Below are positions 21,998-34,798 of a stretch of 64,000 nt of DNA, one piece after another. Below the pieces are notes generated by a model. It ran no database searches. It was not told the origin of the DNA and worked only from the letters and a program-made list of their open reading frames with translations. How positions within the stretch are numbered: the first letter of the stretch is position 1; each line of letters begins with the position of its first letter. Origin of the DNA: Actinomycetes bacterium (GTDB lineage: Bacteria; Actinomycetota; Acidimicrobiia; Acidimicrobiales; RAAP-2); assembly GCA_021831035.1 (NCBI GenBank), contig JAKBNL010000008.1, forward strand, positions 1 to 64,000. The letters are read 5' to 3'. The position numbers and the translations under genes were made by a program.

Positions 21998-23428
21998 CTA
22001 GCCGCGCCGGGCGCGCAGGAGGTCGAGCACGACCTTGCCGTCGGCCTGGCCGCGGGTGGCGCGCATCACCCGGCCGGTGAAGAACTGGGCCAGCTTGTCG
22101 TCACCCTCGCAGAACCGGCCCCACTCGTCGGGGTGCTCGCCGATCAGCCCGTCGATGAGCCCCTCCAGCTCACCCGCCGCCATGCGCTCGAAGCCGAGCT
22201 CGCGTGCGACGCCGACCGGGTCCCCGCCGGCCAGGGCGAGGGTCGCGAGGACCGCCTTGGCCTGCGTCGCCGAGAGCTCCCCCGCCTGCTCGAGTCGCAG
22301 GGTCGCGGCGAAGGCCCCGGGCGTGAGCCCGGGACGCTCCCGGGCCTCCCCGGCGAGCTCGTTGGCGGCCCGGGCGATCGCCCGGTCGGCCTCGACGCCC
22401 TGGGCGACGGCGGCCTCGACGAAGTCGTCGACCCCGAGGTCGACGACCGTCCCCACGGCGTCGAGCTGGGCGGGGGTGGGCTCGTCGAGCAGCGCGGCGA
22501 GGTGGGCCCGCCGCGCGGCCGGCATCGGCCCGAGCCCGGCGCGCACCGCCTCGACCCAGGCCGGCTCGGGGACGAGCTCGACCAGGTCGGGCTCTTGGAA
22601 GTAGCGGTAGTCGTCGGCCTCCTCCTTGGAGCGCATCGTCGAGGTGACCCCGCGGTCCTCGTCCCAGTGGCGGGTCTCTTGGCGCACGACCCCACCCGAG
22701 GCGACGAGCGCGTACTGGCGTTCGGCCTCGTAGTCGATCGCCCGCTGCAGGCTGCGCAGCGAGTTGAGGTTCTTCATCTCGCAGCGCGTGCCGAAGGGCT
22801 CGCCGACCCGGTGGACCGAGACGTTGGCGTCGACGCGCATCGAGCCCTCCTCCATGCGCCCGTCGGAGGCGCCGGTGGCGATGAGGATTCCGCGCAGCTC
22901 GGCGGCGTAGGCACGGGCCTGGGCCGCCGAACGGATGTCGGGCGCCGAGACGATCTCCACGAGCGGCACGCCGGAGCGGTTGTAGTCGACGAGGGAGCGC
23001 TCGGCGCCGTGGATGCGCCCGCCGCCGCCGAGGTGAGTCGACTTGCCGGTGTCCTCTTCGAGGTGGGCCCGCTCGATGCCCACCCGCGAGCCGTCGGGCA
23101 GGTCGAGGTAGCCCCCGGCGTTGATCGGCCGGTCGTACTGGCTGATCTGGAAGTCCTTGGGCATGTCGGGGTAGAAGTAGTTCTTGCGGTGGAACGTCGA
23201 GGACGAGACGGTCGCGTGCAACGCCAGTCCGATCGCCATGGCGAGCTCGACGGCCCGACGGTTCAGCACCGGCAGGGAGCCCGGCAGCCCCAGGCAGACC
23301 GGGCAGGTCTGGGTGTTGGGCTCGGCCCCGAAGGCGTTGGCGCAGCCGCAGAAGAGCTTGGTGGCGGTGCGCAGCTCGGTGTGGACCTCGAGGCCCACGA
23401 CCACCTCCCAGCCTTCGGGCAGGCTCAT
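21998..23428 (-). CDS. gatB: Aspartyl/glutamyl-tRNA amidotransferase subunit B
   Basis: 476 residues. GatB binds misacylated Glu-tRNA(Gln) or Asp-tRNA(Asn) and phosphorylates the aminoacyl side chain. N-terminal cradle opens with [12 protein letters not shown]; four cysteines of the zinc site appear in [28 protein letters not shown]; the ATP/Mg residues lie in [19 protein letters not shown] helical tail and YqeY-like domain end the protein. ATG overlaps the gatA stop (ATGA). Last gene of the SDR-MFS-esterase-gatCAB operon. Confidence 0.97.
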   Translation of the reverse strand: MSLPEGWEVVVGLEVHTELRTATKLFCGCANAFGAEPNTQTCPVCLGLPGSLPVLNRRAVELAMAIGLALHATVSSSTFHRKNYFYPDMPKDFQISQYDRPINAGGYLDLPDGSRVGIERAHLEEDTGKSTHLGGGGRIHGAERSLVDYNRSGVPLVEIVSAPDIRSAAQARAYAAELRGILIATGASDGRMEEGSMRVDANVSVHRVGEPFGTRCEMKNLNSLRSLQRAIDYEAERQYALVASGGVVRQETRHWDEDRGVTSTMRSKEEADDYRYFQEPDLVELVPEPAWVEAVRAGLGPMPAARRAHLAALLDEPTPAQLDAVGTVVDLGVDDFVEAAVAQGVEADRAIARAANELAGEARERPGLTPGAFAATLRLEQAGELSATQAKAVLATLALAGGDPVGVARELGFERMAAGELEGLIDGLIGEHPDEWGRFCEGDDKLAQFFTGRVMRATRGQADGKVVLDLLRARRG

Positions 23429-24840
23429 CGCCCCACCTCCGCCTCGAGCACCCGGGCCGCGGCGAAGAGACGGGCCTCGCTGCGGGCCGGGCCGAGCAGC
23501 TGGACCCCGATCGGCAGGCCGCCCTCACCGGTGCCGAAGGGGACGCTCAGCGCGGCCTCGCCGGCCAGGTTGGTCGGGATGGTGAAGACGTCCGAGAGGT
23601 ACATCGCGAGGGGGTCCTGGGTCTTCGCGCCGAGGGCGAAGGCGACCGAGGGCGCGGTCGCCCCGAGCAGGGTGTCGACGCGCGCGTAGGCGCGCGCGAA
23701 GGCCTCGATCATCCGGGTGCGCACCTTGAGCGCCTGGCCGTAGTAGGCGTCGTAGTAGCCGGCCGAGAGCGCGTAGGTGCCGAGCATGATCCGGCGCTTC
23801 ACCTCGTCGCCGAAGCCCACGGTGCGCGTGGCGACGTTCATCGCTTCGACGTCGGGCCCGTCGACGCGCAGCCCGTAGCGCACCCCGTCGTAGCGCGCGA
23901 GGTTGCTCGAGGCCTCGGCCGGGGCGATCAGGTAGTAGGCCGAGAGACCCAGGCGCAGCTCGGGGATCGAGACCTCCTCGACCGAGGCTCCGGCGCGCGC
24001 GAGGGCCTCGGCCGCCCGCTGCACCGCCGCCACGACCTCGGGGTCGGCGCCCTCGACGAGCTCGCGACAGAGCCCCACCCGCCGTCCGGCCACCCCGTCG
24101 TCGAGGTGGCCCACGAGCGCCGGCGCCGGCTCGGGCAGCGAGGTCGTGTCGAGGGGGTCGTGGCCGGCGATCACCTCGAGGACGAGCGCCGCCTCGGCCA
24201 CGGTGGCGGCGAAGGGGCCGATCTGGTCGAGCGAGCTCGCGAAGGCGATCAACCCGTAGCGCGAGACGAGCCCGTAGGTCGGCTTCACCCCGACCAGGCC
24301 GCACAGCGCGGCCGGCTGGCGGATCGAGCCGCCGGTGTCCGAGCCGAGCGCCACCGGCACCATCCCGGCCGCCACGGCCGCCGCCGAGCCGCCCGACGAG
24401 CCCCCGGGCACCCGGGTGGGGTCGAGGGGGTTGCGCGTCGGGCCGTAGGCCGAGGTCTCGGTCGACGAGCCCATCGCGAACTCGTCCATGTTGGCCTTGC
24501 CCAGCGCGACGGCGCCGGCGGCGGCGAGTCGCTCGACCACCGTCGCGTCGTAGGGGGGACGCCAGCCCGCGAGGATGCGCGAGCCGGCCGTCGTGGGCTG
24601 ACCGCGCACGCAGAGGTTGTCCTTGAGCGCTACCGGCACGCCGGCCAGGGCCGGCGTCTCACCGGCCGCGACGCGCTCGTCGACACGCCGGGCCGCGGCG
24701 AGCGCCCCCTCGGCGTCGAGGTGGACGAAGACGTTGAGCTCCTCGTTGCGCGCGGCCACCCGCTCGAGGCTCTCGGCCACGACCTCGAGCGCGCTGGTCT
24801 CGCCGGCGCGCACCGACGCGGCGACCTCGAGCGCGTTCAC
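23425..24840 (-). CDS. gatA: Aspartyl/glutamyl-tRNA amidotransferase subunit A
   Basis: 471 residues of the amidase signature family; releases ammonia from glutamine for GatB. Catalytic triad Lys73 (VALKDNLCV), cis-Ser148 ([11 protein letters not shown]) and Ser172 ([15 protein letters not shown]). The end [27 protein letters not shown] is typical. GTG start overlaps the gatC stop. Confidence 0.97.
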   Translation of the reverse strand: MNALEVAASVRAGETSALEVVAESLERVAARNEELNVFVHLDAEGALAAARRVDERVAAGETPALAGVPVALKDNLCVRGQPTTAGSRILAGWRPPYDATVVERLAAAGAVALGKANMDEFAMGSSTETSAYGPTRNPLDPTRVPGGSSGGSAAAVAAGMVPVALGSDTGGSIRQPAALCGLVGVKPTYGLVSRYGLIAFASSLDQIGPFAATVAEAALVLEVIAGHDPLDTTSLPEPAPALVGHLDDGVAGRRVGLCRELVEGADPEVVAAVQRAAEALARAGASVEEVSIPELRLGLSAYYLIAPAEASSNLARYDGVRYGLRVDGPDVEAMNVATRTVGFGDEVKRRIMLGTYALSAGYYDAYYGQALKVRTRMIEAFARAYARVDTLLGATAPSVAFALGAKTQDPLAMYLSDVFTIPTNLAGEAALSVPFGTGEGGLPIGVQLLGPARSEARLFAAARVLEAEVGR

Positions 24841-25136
24841 GGCGCCTCGCCGATGATCCGCGGCACGCTGAAGCGGTCCTCGGCGACGTCGGGGGCCTGG
24901 GCGAGCACCTCGGTGCGTTCGAGACTCGCGCGCACCACGTCGTCGCGCACGACGTTGACGAGCCCGTGGGGGTGGGCCGTCGGGGCCACGCCCGCGAGGT
25001 CGAGCGCCTCGAGGTCGCGGGCGTGCTCGAGCACCTGGGCCAGCTGGTCGGTGAAGCGATCGAGCTCGACGTCGTCGAGGGCGATGCGCGCGAGTCGGGC
25101 GACCTTGGCCACGTCCTCGCGCGAGAGCCCCGCCAT
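24837..25136 (-). CDS. gatC: Aspartyl/glutamyl-tRNA amidotransferase subunit C
   Basis: 99 residues. GatC wraps around GatA and stabilises the GatAB complex. It shows [17 protein letters not shown], a helix [29 protein letters not shown] and the tail [13 protein letters not shown] expected of the family. The ATG at 25136 overlaps the esterase stop, and the stop overlaps gatA. Confidence 0.95.
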   Translation of the reverse strand: MAGLSREDVAKVARLARIALDDVELDRFTDQLAQVLEHARDLEALDLAGVAPTAHPHGLVNVVRDDVVRASLERTEVLAQAPDVAEDRFSVPRIIGEAP

Positions 25137-25882
25137 CAGGCGAGCACCCGGGCGAGGAAGGCCGTGACCGCCGCCTCGACGAGGTCGCGGTCGTTGTCGA
25201 GGGTCGCCACGTGGAAGGAGTTCTCGAGCCAGACCCGCTCGAGCGGACCGGTGACCCGCGCGGCGAGGAGGTCCCCGTTCTCGGGCGGGACGACGTGGTC
25301 CTCCCGGCTCGAGAGCAGCAGCACCGGACAGGTCACGCGCGCGAGGTCGGCCTCCACGTCGGCGAGGGCGCCGAAGAGGCTCTGGGCGCTGGCGAGGGGG
25401 GTCGCGTCGTAGCTGAGCTCGCGGGTCCCCTCGCGCTTGATGTCCGAACCGATCGCCTCGACGCTCACCAGGCCGGCCTCGAGGAGCTGGGCGATCCCCT
25501 CGAGAGTCTCGGGCGAGGTCTTCACGAGCGGGTTGATCAGGGCGGCCCCGGCGACGGCGCGGGTCTCGGCCAGGCGCACCGCGAGGGTGCCCCCCATGGA
25601 CAGCCCGACCACCGCGACGCGCCCGCCCCGGGCGGCGAGGCGCCCGTAGGCCGCGTCGGCCTCGCCGAGCCAGTCCTCGAAACGGGTCGCCACCATGTCC
25701 TCGACGGCCGTGCCGTGACCGGGCAGGCGGGGCAGCTCGACGCTGTAGCCGGCCGCGGCCGCCGCCTCGGCGAGGGGTCGCATCGAGGTCGGGTTCCCCG
25801 TGAAGCCGTGCAGCACGAGCACGCCGTGCGCCGAGCCGGCGTGGGAGAAGGGCTCGCAACCAGGGAGGACCTCGGCCGACAT
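25136..25882 (-). CDS. Alpha/beta hydrolase, carboxylesterase/monoacylglycerol-lipase type
   Basis: 248 residues. [25 protein letters not shown] gives the oxyanion loop, GLSMGG the nucleophile elbow, SREDHVVPP the acid and [10 protein letters not shown] the histidine; a short lid follows the Ser. This is the pattern of Est30-like carboxylesterases and bacterial monoglyceride lipases. ATG 25882 is used because TAGTGT, inside the end of the MFS gene, stands seven bases before it; a GTG nine bases earlier (25891) overlaps the MFS stop and is an alternative. The natural ester is unknown. Confidence 0.88.
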   Translation of the reverse strand: MSAEVLPGCEPFSHAGSAHGVLVLHGFTGNPTSMRPLAEAAAAAGYSVELPRLPGHGTAVEDMVATRFEDWLGEADAAYGRLAARGGRVAVVGLSMGGTLAVRLAETRAVAGAALINPLVKTSPETLEGIAQLLEAGLVSVEAIGSDIKREGTRELSYDATPLASAQSLFGALADVEADLARVTCPVLLLSSREDHVVPPENGDLLAARVTGPLERVWLENSFHVATLDNDRDLVEAAVTAFLARVLA

Positions 25883-25887
25883 CGCCC

Positions 25888-27546
25888 TCACACTATCGGC
25901 TGGGCCCCCGACCACCCGAGGGGGTGGCGCTCGACGCTGCGCACCGCGATCGCCGCGCCGAGCCCGACGAGGGCGACGGCGCCGCCGACGAGGAAGGGGA
26001 GGTGGAAGGTCCCGAGCCACGCCGCGGTCCCCCCGTGGGAGCCGAGGTGGTGGGCGCGCACGAGGCCCTGCTGGAGCGTCGCGAGCACCTCGATCCCCGC
26101 GACCTCACCGACCTGCATGGCCAGCAGCTGGGCGGCCGACATCACCCCGAACTCGTGGACCTCGACCTCGCTCGCCATGACCGAGCTGGACGCGGGCATC
26201 GCGACGCCCATCGCGAGCCCCGACAGCGCCAGGGCGAGCCCGATGACCCAGGGGCTGGTGGTCGCGCCCAGTGTCGCGAAGAGCGCCATCGAGGCGACGA
26301 GCGACGTCGCTCCGACGACCGCGCTCGTGCGCTCGCCGATCCGGTAGGCCGCGTAGCCGGCGACGGGCGAGCTCAGCGCGAAGACCAGCGGTCGGGCGAT
26401 CGCGAGCCCCCCCGCCCCGGCCACGCTGTAGCGGTAGGCCTCTTCCATCAGGAGCGGGAAGAGGAAGAAGCCGCCGAAGTAGGCGAAGTTGGCCGCGGCG
26501 CGCAGCACCAGGGGCCCGACGAAGTTGCGGCGCGTGAAGTAGTGGGCCGGGATGAGCGGATGGGCCGCCGTGCGCAGGCGCACCACGTACACGGCGAGGC
26601 CGATCGCGCCCGCGACGAAGGCGCCCAGGGTGAGCGGGTCGCGCCACCCGACCGTGGGGCCGAGCGACAGGCCCAGCATCGCCAGGGTCACCGCGAGCGA
26701 CAGGGCGAGCGAGCCCACCCAGTCGAGGGCGCGCAGCTCGGCGCGCGCCGCCACCTTGCGCGCCGCCTCCGCGTCGGCGCCGAGCGCCGGGGCCGGCAAC
26801 AAGAGCGACACCACGACGAGGGCGACGGCGATGAGCGCGAGCTGGAACCAGAAGAGCGTGCGCCACCCGAAGGCCTGGATGATCGGCGAGCCGAGCGACA
26901 CCCCGATCACCGGTCCGCCCGCCCCGACGAGGCTCCACCAGCCGAGCGCCTTGACCCGCTCCTCGCGCGAGAACGCGGCGTTCACGAGCGCCCCCGAGGC
27001 GGTGCCGGTGGCGGCGCCCTGGACCCCGTCGAGGGTGCGGGCGGCGATCAGCGTCGCGACGTCGTGGCTGAGCGCGGTGAGGGCGGCCGCGACCAGCGCC
27101 CCCGCGAGCCCGAGGAGGTAGAGGCGCCGGTGTCCGACGACGTCGCCCACCTTGCCGAGCAGCGGGGCGGCGAGGCCGTAGGCGAGGAGGGGCCCGACCA
27201 TCGTCCAGGTGAGCGTCCCGACCGAGGTGCGCAGCTGGTGGGCCACCGTGGGCAGGGCGACGATGAAGACGGTGAAGGTGAAGTTGAGGGCGAAGAGCCC
27301 CGCGAGCAGGGCCCACAGGACCCACCAGGCGTGCCGCGTGGAGGCCCCGGCGCGCGCCTGGACCCGCCGGTGCACCAGGGCCCACCAGTTGAGGTCGCTC
27401 CCGGCCTCGGTGCCCAGGGCGCCGAGGGCCGCGGCACCGGGGTCCTCGGTCGGGTCGAGGAGGGCGTCGGGGTCGTCGCGGCGCGCCCGGCGCGTGCGGG
27501 CTAGCCGAGTTCGCCCAGCCGTGCGGCCAGTTCGGCCACCCCCCAT
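25888..27546 (-). CDS. MFS transporter, DHA2 (14-helix) drug-export type
   Basis: 552 residues by this start. About 14 membrane helices follow a long polar N-terminal tail (about 60-70 residues). Motif A is LLGKVGDVVGHRRLYLLGL; the helix 5 antiporter motif C is GAGGPVIGVSLGSPIIQ. EmrB/QacA relatives export drugs, dyes or metabolites by proton antiport. The ATG at 27546 follows a strong GGAGAAGGGGG and would overlap the SDR gene by 46 bases; a GTG at 27375 just before the first helix is a shorter alternative. Substrate unknown. Confidence 0.85.
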   Translation of the reverse strand: MGGGRTGRTAGRTRLARTRRARRDDPDALLDPTEDPGAAALGALGTEAGSDLNWWALVHRRVQARAGASTRHAWWVLWALLAGLFALNFTFTVFIVALPTVAHQLRTSVGTLTWTMVGPLLAYGLAAPLLGKVGDVVGHRRLYLLGLAGALVAAALTALSHDVATLIAARTLDGVQGAATGTASGALVNAAFSREERVKALGWWSLVGAGGPVIGVSLGSPIIQAFGWRTLFWFQLALIAVALVVVSLLLPAPALGADAEAARKVAARAELRALDWVGSLALSLAVTLAMLGLSLGPTVGWRDPLTLGAFVAGAIGLAVYVVRLRTAAHPLIPAHYFTRRNFVGPLVLRAAANFAYFGGFFLFPLLMEEAYRYSVAGAGGLAIARPLVFALSSPVAGYAAYRIGERTSAVVGATSLVASMALFATLGATTSPWVIGLALALSGLAMGVAMPASSSVMASEVEVHEFGVMSAAQLLAMQVGEVAGIEVLATLQQGLVRAHHLGSHGGTAAWLGTFHLPFLVGGAVALVGLGAAIAVRSVERHPLGWSGAQPIV

Positions 27547-28376
27547 CGGTCCCCCTTCTCCAGGGTCTCGGTCATCGTCCAGTTCTGGAAGAGCCGGACC
27601 GTGCCGCCCTGGACGAAGTAGACGTGACCGGTGATCGGACACGCGCGCGTCGACAGCGCCGCCACCAGCGGCGAGACGTTGGCCGGGTCCCAGACGTCGA
27701 AGGCGGCCGGGTCGGCGGGCTTCACCACGTAGTCCGACAGTCCCGGGGTCGACTCGGTCATCCGGGTGCGCGCGGCCGGGGCGATGGCGTTGACCCGCAC
27801 GCCGTAGCGTCCGAGCTCCTCGGCGGCGATCACCGTGAGCGCGGCGATCCCGGCCTTGGCCGCACCGTAGTTAGACTGGCCGACGTTGCCCAGGAGGCCC
27901 GAGGTGGACGAGGTGTTCACCACCGCGGCCGCGACCTCGTGGCCGGCCTTGGCCCGCTCACGCCAGTAGGCGGCCGCGAAGCGCAGCGGAACGAAGTGGC
28001 CCTTCAGGTGGACCCGCACCACCGAGTCCCAGTCCTCCTCCGAGAGGTTCACGAGGACCCGGTCGCGCAGGATGCCGGCGTTGTTCACGAGCACGTGGAG
28101 GTCGCCGAAGGCCTCGATCGCGGCGGCGACCAGGGACTCGCCCCCGCTCCAGGTGGCGACGTCGTCGTGGTTGGCGATCGCCTCGGCACCCATCGCGCGG
28201 ATCTCGGCGGCGACCTCCTCGGCGGCGCTCGGGGCACCCCCCGAGCCGTCGAGGCCCGCGCCGAGGTCGTTCACGACGACCTTCGCGCCCTCGGCGGCGA
28301 AGAGCAGGGCGTGCTCGCGCCCGATACCCCGACCGGCTCCGGTGATCACCGCGACGCGTCCCTCGAGCGCTCCCAT
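27501..28376 (-). CDS. Short-chain dehydrogenase/reductase, hydroxyacyl-CoA dehydrogenase-like
   Basis: 291 residues, Rossmann fold. TGAGRGIG (12-19) binds NAD(P), VNDLGAG follows beta-2, NNAG is at 98-101, and the catalytic Ser156/Tyr170/Lys174 set appears in VVNTSSTSGL and SNYGAAKAG. The VNDLGA and GHFVPLRFAAAYWRE features match the (3R)-hydroxyacyl-CoA dehydrogenase domain of peroxisomal-type multifunctional enzymes. AGGAGG at four bases supports the ATG, and TACACT lies about 25 bases upstream. First gene of the operon that runs through MFS, esterase and gatCAB. Confidence 0.88.
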   Translation of the reverse strand: MGALEGRVAVITGAGRGIGREHALLFAAEGAKVVVNDLGAGLDGSGGAPSAAEEVAAEIRAMGAEAIANHDDVATWSGGESLVAAAIEAFGDLHVLVNNAGILRDRVLVNLSEEDWDSVVRVHLKGHFVPLRFAAAYWRERAKAGHEVAAAVVNTSSTSGLLGNVGQSNYGAAKAGIAALTVIAAEELGRYGVRVNAIAPAARTRMTESTPGLSDYVVKPADPAAFDVWDPANVSPLVAALSTRACPITGHVYFVQGGTVRLFQNWTMTETLEKGDRWGVAELAARLGELG

Positions 28377-28415
28377 CCGTCCTCCTTGGCTCAGAGCCGA
28401 GTGTACCGAGGCCGG

Positions 28416-28700
28416 CTAGCGACGCCAGAACGAGGGCGGTCGGGCGTGGGCGTGGTAGTGGTCGGGGATGTTGCGCATGTGGTCGTCGATACGCCACGCC
28501 CCTCCCTTGAACTCGGCCTCGGCCACCCGGGCCAGGGCCTCGTGCAGGGCCCCGCGGACGTCCTCGGGCGGCTCGGGGTCGTGCTCGCGCCACACGACCA
28601 TCGGCACGAGGCAGATCTCGCAGTCGGCGATCCAGCACCGCTCGTCCTCGTAGTAGCGACGGGTCACCACCGCCGCCTCGCAGAGGTCGCAACGGCTCAC
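28416..28700 (-). CDS. Small Cys/His-rich protein, HIT-like
   Basis: 94 residues, GTG start overlapping the kinase-like gene stop (GTGA). An N-terminal CDLC, then YYEDERCWIADCEICLVPMVVWREH, then a helix (DVRGALHEALARVAE), and near the end IPDHYHAHARP. The order CxxC, two strands, VPxxVxxxH, helix, then an HxHAH segment mirrors HIT proteins, but the protein lacks room for the full fold. Four cysteines and several histidines could bind zinc. Possibly a trimmed HIT-type metal or nucleotide binder. I know of no assigned function; real gene status is supported by the overlap and by codon use. Confidence 0.7.
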   Translation of the reverse strand: MSRCDLCEAAVVTRRYYEDERCWIADCEICLVPMVVWREHDPEPPEDVRGALHEALARVAEAEFKGGAWRIDDHMRNIPDHYHAHARPPSFWRR

Positions 28701-30517
28701 TTCACGACGAGCGAGACGGTCGACTTGTCGGGCACCAGGGTGCCGGCGGTGGGCGTCTCGCTGACGACCTGGGTCCATTTCGTGGTGCCAGCCAGGTGGC
28801 CCGAGGTGGTGAAGTAGAGCCCCGCCCGCTTGAAGGCGGCGTAGGTCTGGGCGTAGTCGTCACCGACGACGTTGGGCACGGCCCGCTCTCGCGCCACGCT
28901 CGTCGTGGTCGTCGGCGCGCTCGTCGCCGTGGTGGTGCTGGCCGGGTTGGGTCCCTTCGAGAGGGCGAGGACGACCGCGGCCCCGGCGGGCACCGCGAGG
29001 GGGTTGCGCGTACCGCGGTAGATGACCGCGACGACGTCGCCCGCCGGCACGCTCGACGAGTAGAGCGCCGCGCCGGCCGGGCAGCGGGCGTGCAGGTGGA
29101 GGCTGGCGAGTTCGTTGGTCGCCCCCGCGCAGCCCCGCCCGACGACGTGGCGCGGGACCGAGACGAGGGCCGCGCCCTCCGAGAGCACCACCGCGATCGC
29201 CGAGCCCGACTTCATCGTCGTACCCGACGTGGGCGTCTGGGAGACGACGTGGCCACTCGCGACGGTCGCCGAGTGGGTCCGCCCGGTCACCTCGACGCTG
29301 AAGTGCAGGGGGGCCGTCCGGGCCGCCGCGGCGGCGAGCGAGGCGCCCACCAGATTCGGCACGCCGTAGGAGCGGGCGAAGAGCCCGGCCTTCCACGCCA
29401 CCCCGGCGCCCACGGCCACGACCACGAGCAGGATCGCCGCGGCGACGAGGCCCCAGCGGATCGGGCGCGACGGCGGGCGCGGCGGCTCGAAGCCCTGGCC
29501 GAAGTGGGGGGTGCGCCCGCTCACCACCCTGCCGGCGCTCCTCGCCGGGCCGAGGTCCTGTCGCGGCCGGAGCGTCGGTCCGCCCGTCACCGGCGTGGAG
29601 GCCACCTCGCTCGCCGAGGGGGCGTTGAAGCCGATCGAGCGCCGCGGGGCGCTCGGCTCGACCTGGGCGAGCAGGGGCAGGCGCGCCGCGGCCCGCGGCA
29701 CGGCGGCGGGCGCGGCGTCGCCGGCGACGGCCCCGAGGCGCTGGGCGAAGTGTCCGGCGTCGAGGCGCAGCAGGGGGTCGGGCACCGTGGCCTGGGCCAG
29801 GATCATGTCGAGGGTGCCGAGTTCGACGCGCACGGGGAGGGGCTGGGTGAGGCGAGCCTGGGCCACGGCGTCGGCCGCCACGCCCGGGAAGGCCGGCTCG
29901 CCGGTCACCGCCTCGAACAGCACGAGCGCCAGGGCGTACACGTCGCTCTTGTCGTCGGGCGCCTCGCCGAGCACCTGCTCGGGTGCGAGGTAGCGGGCCG
30001 TCTCGGTCCCCAGGCGCTCCCGGTAGGGGTCAGCCAGCCCCGCCAGGGTGACGTCGCCGACCCGCACGCGGTCCTCACCGTCAAAGACGAGCGAGCCCGG
30101 CGACAGGTCGCCCAGCACGAAGCCGTGCTCGGCCAGGTACGCGAGGGCCCCGGCGACGTCGCGACCCAGACGAGCGCCGTCTTCGATCGAGAGGCGCACC
30201 CCACGGGCCAGCCGGTCCTCGAGCGAGCCGCCCGAGAGGTACTCGCTGACCACGAAGATCGCCCCGTGCTCCTGGCCCCCGTCGTAGACCCGGGGCAGGT
30301 GGGGGTGGCTCAGGGTCGAGGCCCGCACGATGCGGTTGCGGAACTCCCGGCGCACGGCCTCGTGGCCGGCGAGACCGGGTGCGAGGGCCTTCACCACGAC
30401 GGTGCGGTGCAGGGAGAGGTCCTCGGCGCGGTAGGCCTCGGCGACCTCGCCCACCCCGAGCAGCTCGGCCACGCGGTAGCGGCCGGCGACCACGTGTCCG
30501 TTGGGGAACTGCGCCAT
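28697..30517 (-). CDS. PASTA-domain Ser/Thr kinase-like protein with degenerate kinase domain
   Basis: 606 residues: kinase-like domain (about 14-260), Pro-rich linker, one membrane helix (about 355-378), then three PASTA-like units outside (about 381-605), with a Thr/Ser-rich spacer before the last. This is the PknB layout for sensing peptidoglycan. The ATP lysine (Lys43, VVVKAL), the Glu of helix C and APE (178-180) remain, but the P-loop reads GVGEVAEAY, HRD reads LGD (135-137), the catalytic-loop Asn is Ser142 and DFG reads DVT (155-157). It may be a pseudokinase or a weak kinase. ATG 30517 sits seven bases after TAGGGT. Downstream of ligA, coupled to the HIT-like gene. Confidence 0.88.
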   Translation of the reverse strand: MAQFPNGHVVAGRYRVAELLGVGEVAEAYRAEDLSLHRTVVVKALAPGLAGHEAVRREFRNRIVRASTLSHPHLPRVYDGGQEHGAIFVVSEYLSGGSLEDRLARGVRLSIEDGARLGRDVAGALAYLAEHGFVLGDLSPGSLVFDGEDRVRVGDVTLAGLADPYRERLGTETARYLAPEQVLGEAPDDKSDVYALALVLFEAVTGEPAFPGVAADAVAQARLTQPLPVRVELGTLDMILAQATVPDPLLRLDAGHFAQRLGAVAGDAAPAAVPRAAARLPLLAQVEPSAPRRSIGFNAPSASEVASTPVTGGPTLRPRQDLGPARSAGRVVSGRTPHFGQGFEPPRPPSRPIRWGLVAAAILLVVVAVGAGVAWKAGLFARSYGVPNLVGASLAAAAARTAPLHFSVEVTGRTHSATVASGHVVSQTPTSGTTMKSGSAIAVVLSEGAALVSVPRHVVGRGCAGATNELASLHLHARCPAGAALYSSSVPAGDVVAVIYRGTRNPLAVPAGAAVVLALSKGPNPASTTTATSAPTTTTSVARERAVPNVVGDDYAQTYAAFKRAGLYFTTSGHLAGTTKWTQVVSETPTAGTLVPDKSTVSLVVK

Positions 30518-30538
30518 CGGCCCCACCCTACTGAGGGC

Positions 30539-33628
<3,090 letters not shown>

Positions 33629-34798
33629 TCAGTCTGCCAGGGCTCCGCTACCCCGCAGGCGCTCGATCGCGGCGGCGACGAGCGCGGTGACCGCGTCGAC
33701 CTCCTCGCCGGTCGTCTCGGCCCCCATCGACAGGCGCAGGGAGCCGCGCGCGCGGGTGGCGTCGAGCCCCATGGCCGCGAGCACGTGACTGGGCCCGCTG
33801 GCCCCGCTCGAACAGCTGGCCGCGGCCGACGCGCAGACCCCGGAGCGATCGAGCACGAAGAGGAGCTCGTCGCTCGCCACGCCCTCCACCGTGAGGTGGA
33901 GCGTGCCGGGCAGGCGGGTGGCGTCGGCCGCGGTGACGCGCACCCCGGGCAGGGCCCCGAGCGCGGCCCCGAGCCGGTCCCGGTAGCCGCCGACGCGCGC
34001 GGCCACCTCGGCGCGCTCACGCGCCACGCCCTCGAGCGCGGCCGCCAGCCCCACCGCCGCGGCCACGTCGACCGTGCCCCCGCGCCGGCCGCGCTCCTGG
34101 CCGCCCCCGGGCACCAGGGCGTCGATCCCGACCCCGTCGCGCGCGACGAGGGCCCCGGCGTTGACCGGCCCGCCGATCTTGTGGGCGCACACCGACACGA
34201 GGTCGTACCCGGCGGTGACGCGCGCGAGGTCCAGCCACGGCGCGGCGGCCACCGCGTCGGTGTGGGTGGCGCACCCGGGCACCCGGGCCGCGGCGTCGCG
34301 CACCGCCTCGAGCGGCTGGAGGACGCCGGTCTCGTTGTTGGCCGCCATGACCGAGACGAGGGCCGTGTCCCCGTCGAGCAGCCGGGCGAAGCCCTCCGGC
34401 GTGACCCGCCCGTCCGCGTCGACCGGTGCGCGCTCGACGCTCACCCCGCCCAGCGCCCGTGCGGCCCAGTCGGCCGCGTCGAGCACCGCGTGGTGCTCGA
34501 CGGCCGACACGACGAGGCGCGCGCGGCCCCGGGTGCGTCGCGCCCACAGCGCCCGCCCGGCGACGGCCAGCTGGCACGACTCGGTGCCCCCGGCGGTGAA
34601 GGTCACCTCGCCGGGCCTCGCCCCCAGGTGGGCCGCGACGGCCTCGCGCGCGTCCTCGAGGGCGCGCTGGGCCGCGCGCGCCGCGTGGTGGGCGCCCGAG
34701 GGGTTGGCGACCACGCCGTGGAGCCAGGGGGCCATCGCCGCCGTCACCGCCTCCCGCCGGGGGGCCGAGGCGGCGTGGTCGAAGTAGTAGGTGGTCAC
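33629..34798 (-). CDS. Cysteine desulfurase (NifS/IscS family)
   Basis: 389 residues, fold-type I PLP enzyme. YFDHAASAPRREAV start, TAGGTES, stacking His102 (VEHHAVL), MAANNETGVLQPL, PLP Lys207 (CAHKIGGP), GGGQERGRRGGT, and the sulfur-carrying Cys329 in CSSGA. The chain around the Cys has the compact form of class II/NifS-like enzymes, close to those paired with MnmA in Gram-positive bacteria. GTG overlaps the upstream aldehyde dehydrogenase stop (GTGA). Likely feeds sulfur to MnmA and perhaps to Fe-S assembly. Confidence 0.95.
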   Translation of the reverse strand: MTTYYFDHAASAPRREAVTAAMAPWLHGVVANPSGAHHAARAAQRALEDAREAVAAHLGARPGEVTFTAGGTESCQLAVAGRALWARRTRGRARLVVSAVEHHAVLDAADWAARALGGVSVERAPVDADGRVTPEGFARLLDGDTALVSVMAANNETGVLQPLEAVRDAAARVPGCATHTDAVAAAPWLDLARVTAGYDLVSVCAHKIGGPVNAGALVARDGVGIDALVPGGGQERGRRGGTVDVAAAVGLAAALEGVARERAEVAARVGGYRDRLGAALGALPGVRVTAADATRLPGTLHLTVEGVASDELLFVLDRSGVCASAAASCSSGASGPSHVLAAMGLDATRARGSLRLSMGAETTGEEVDAVTALVAAAIERLRGSGALAD

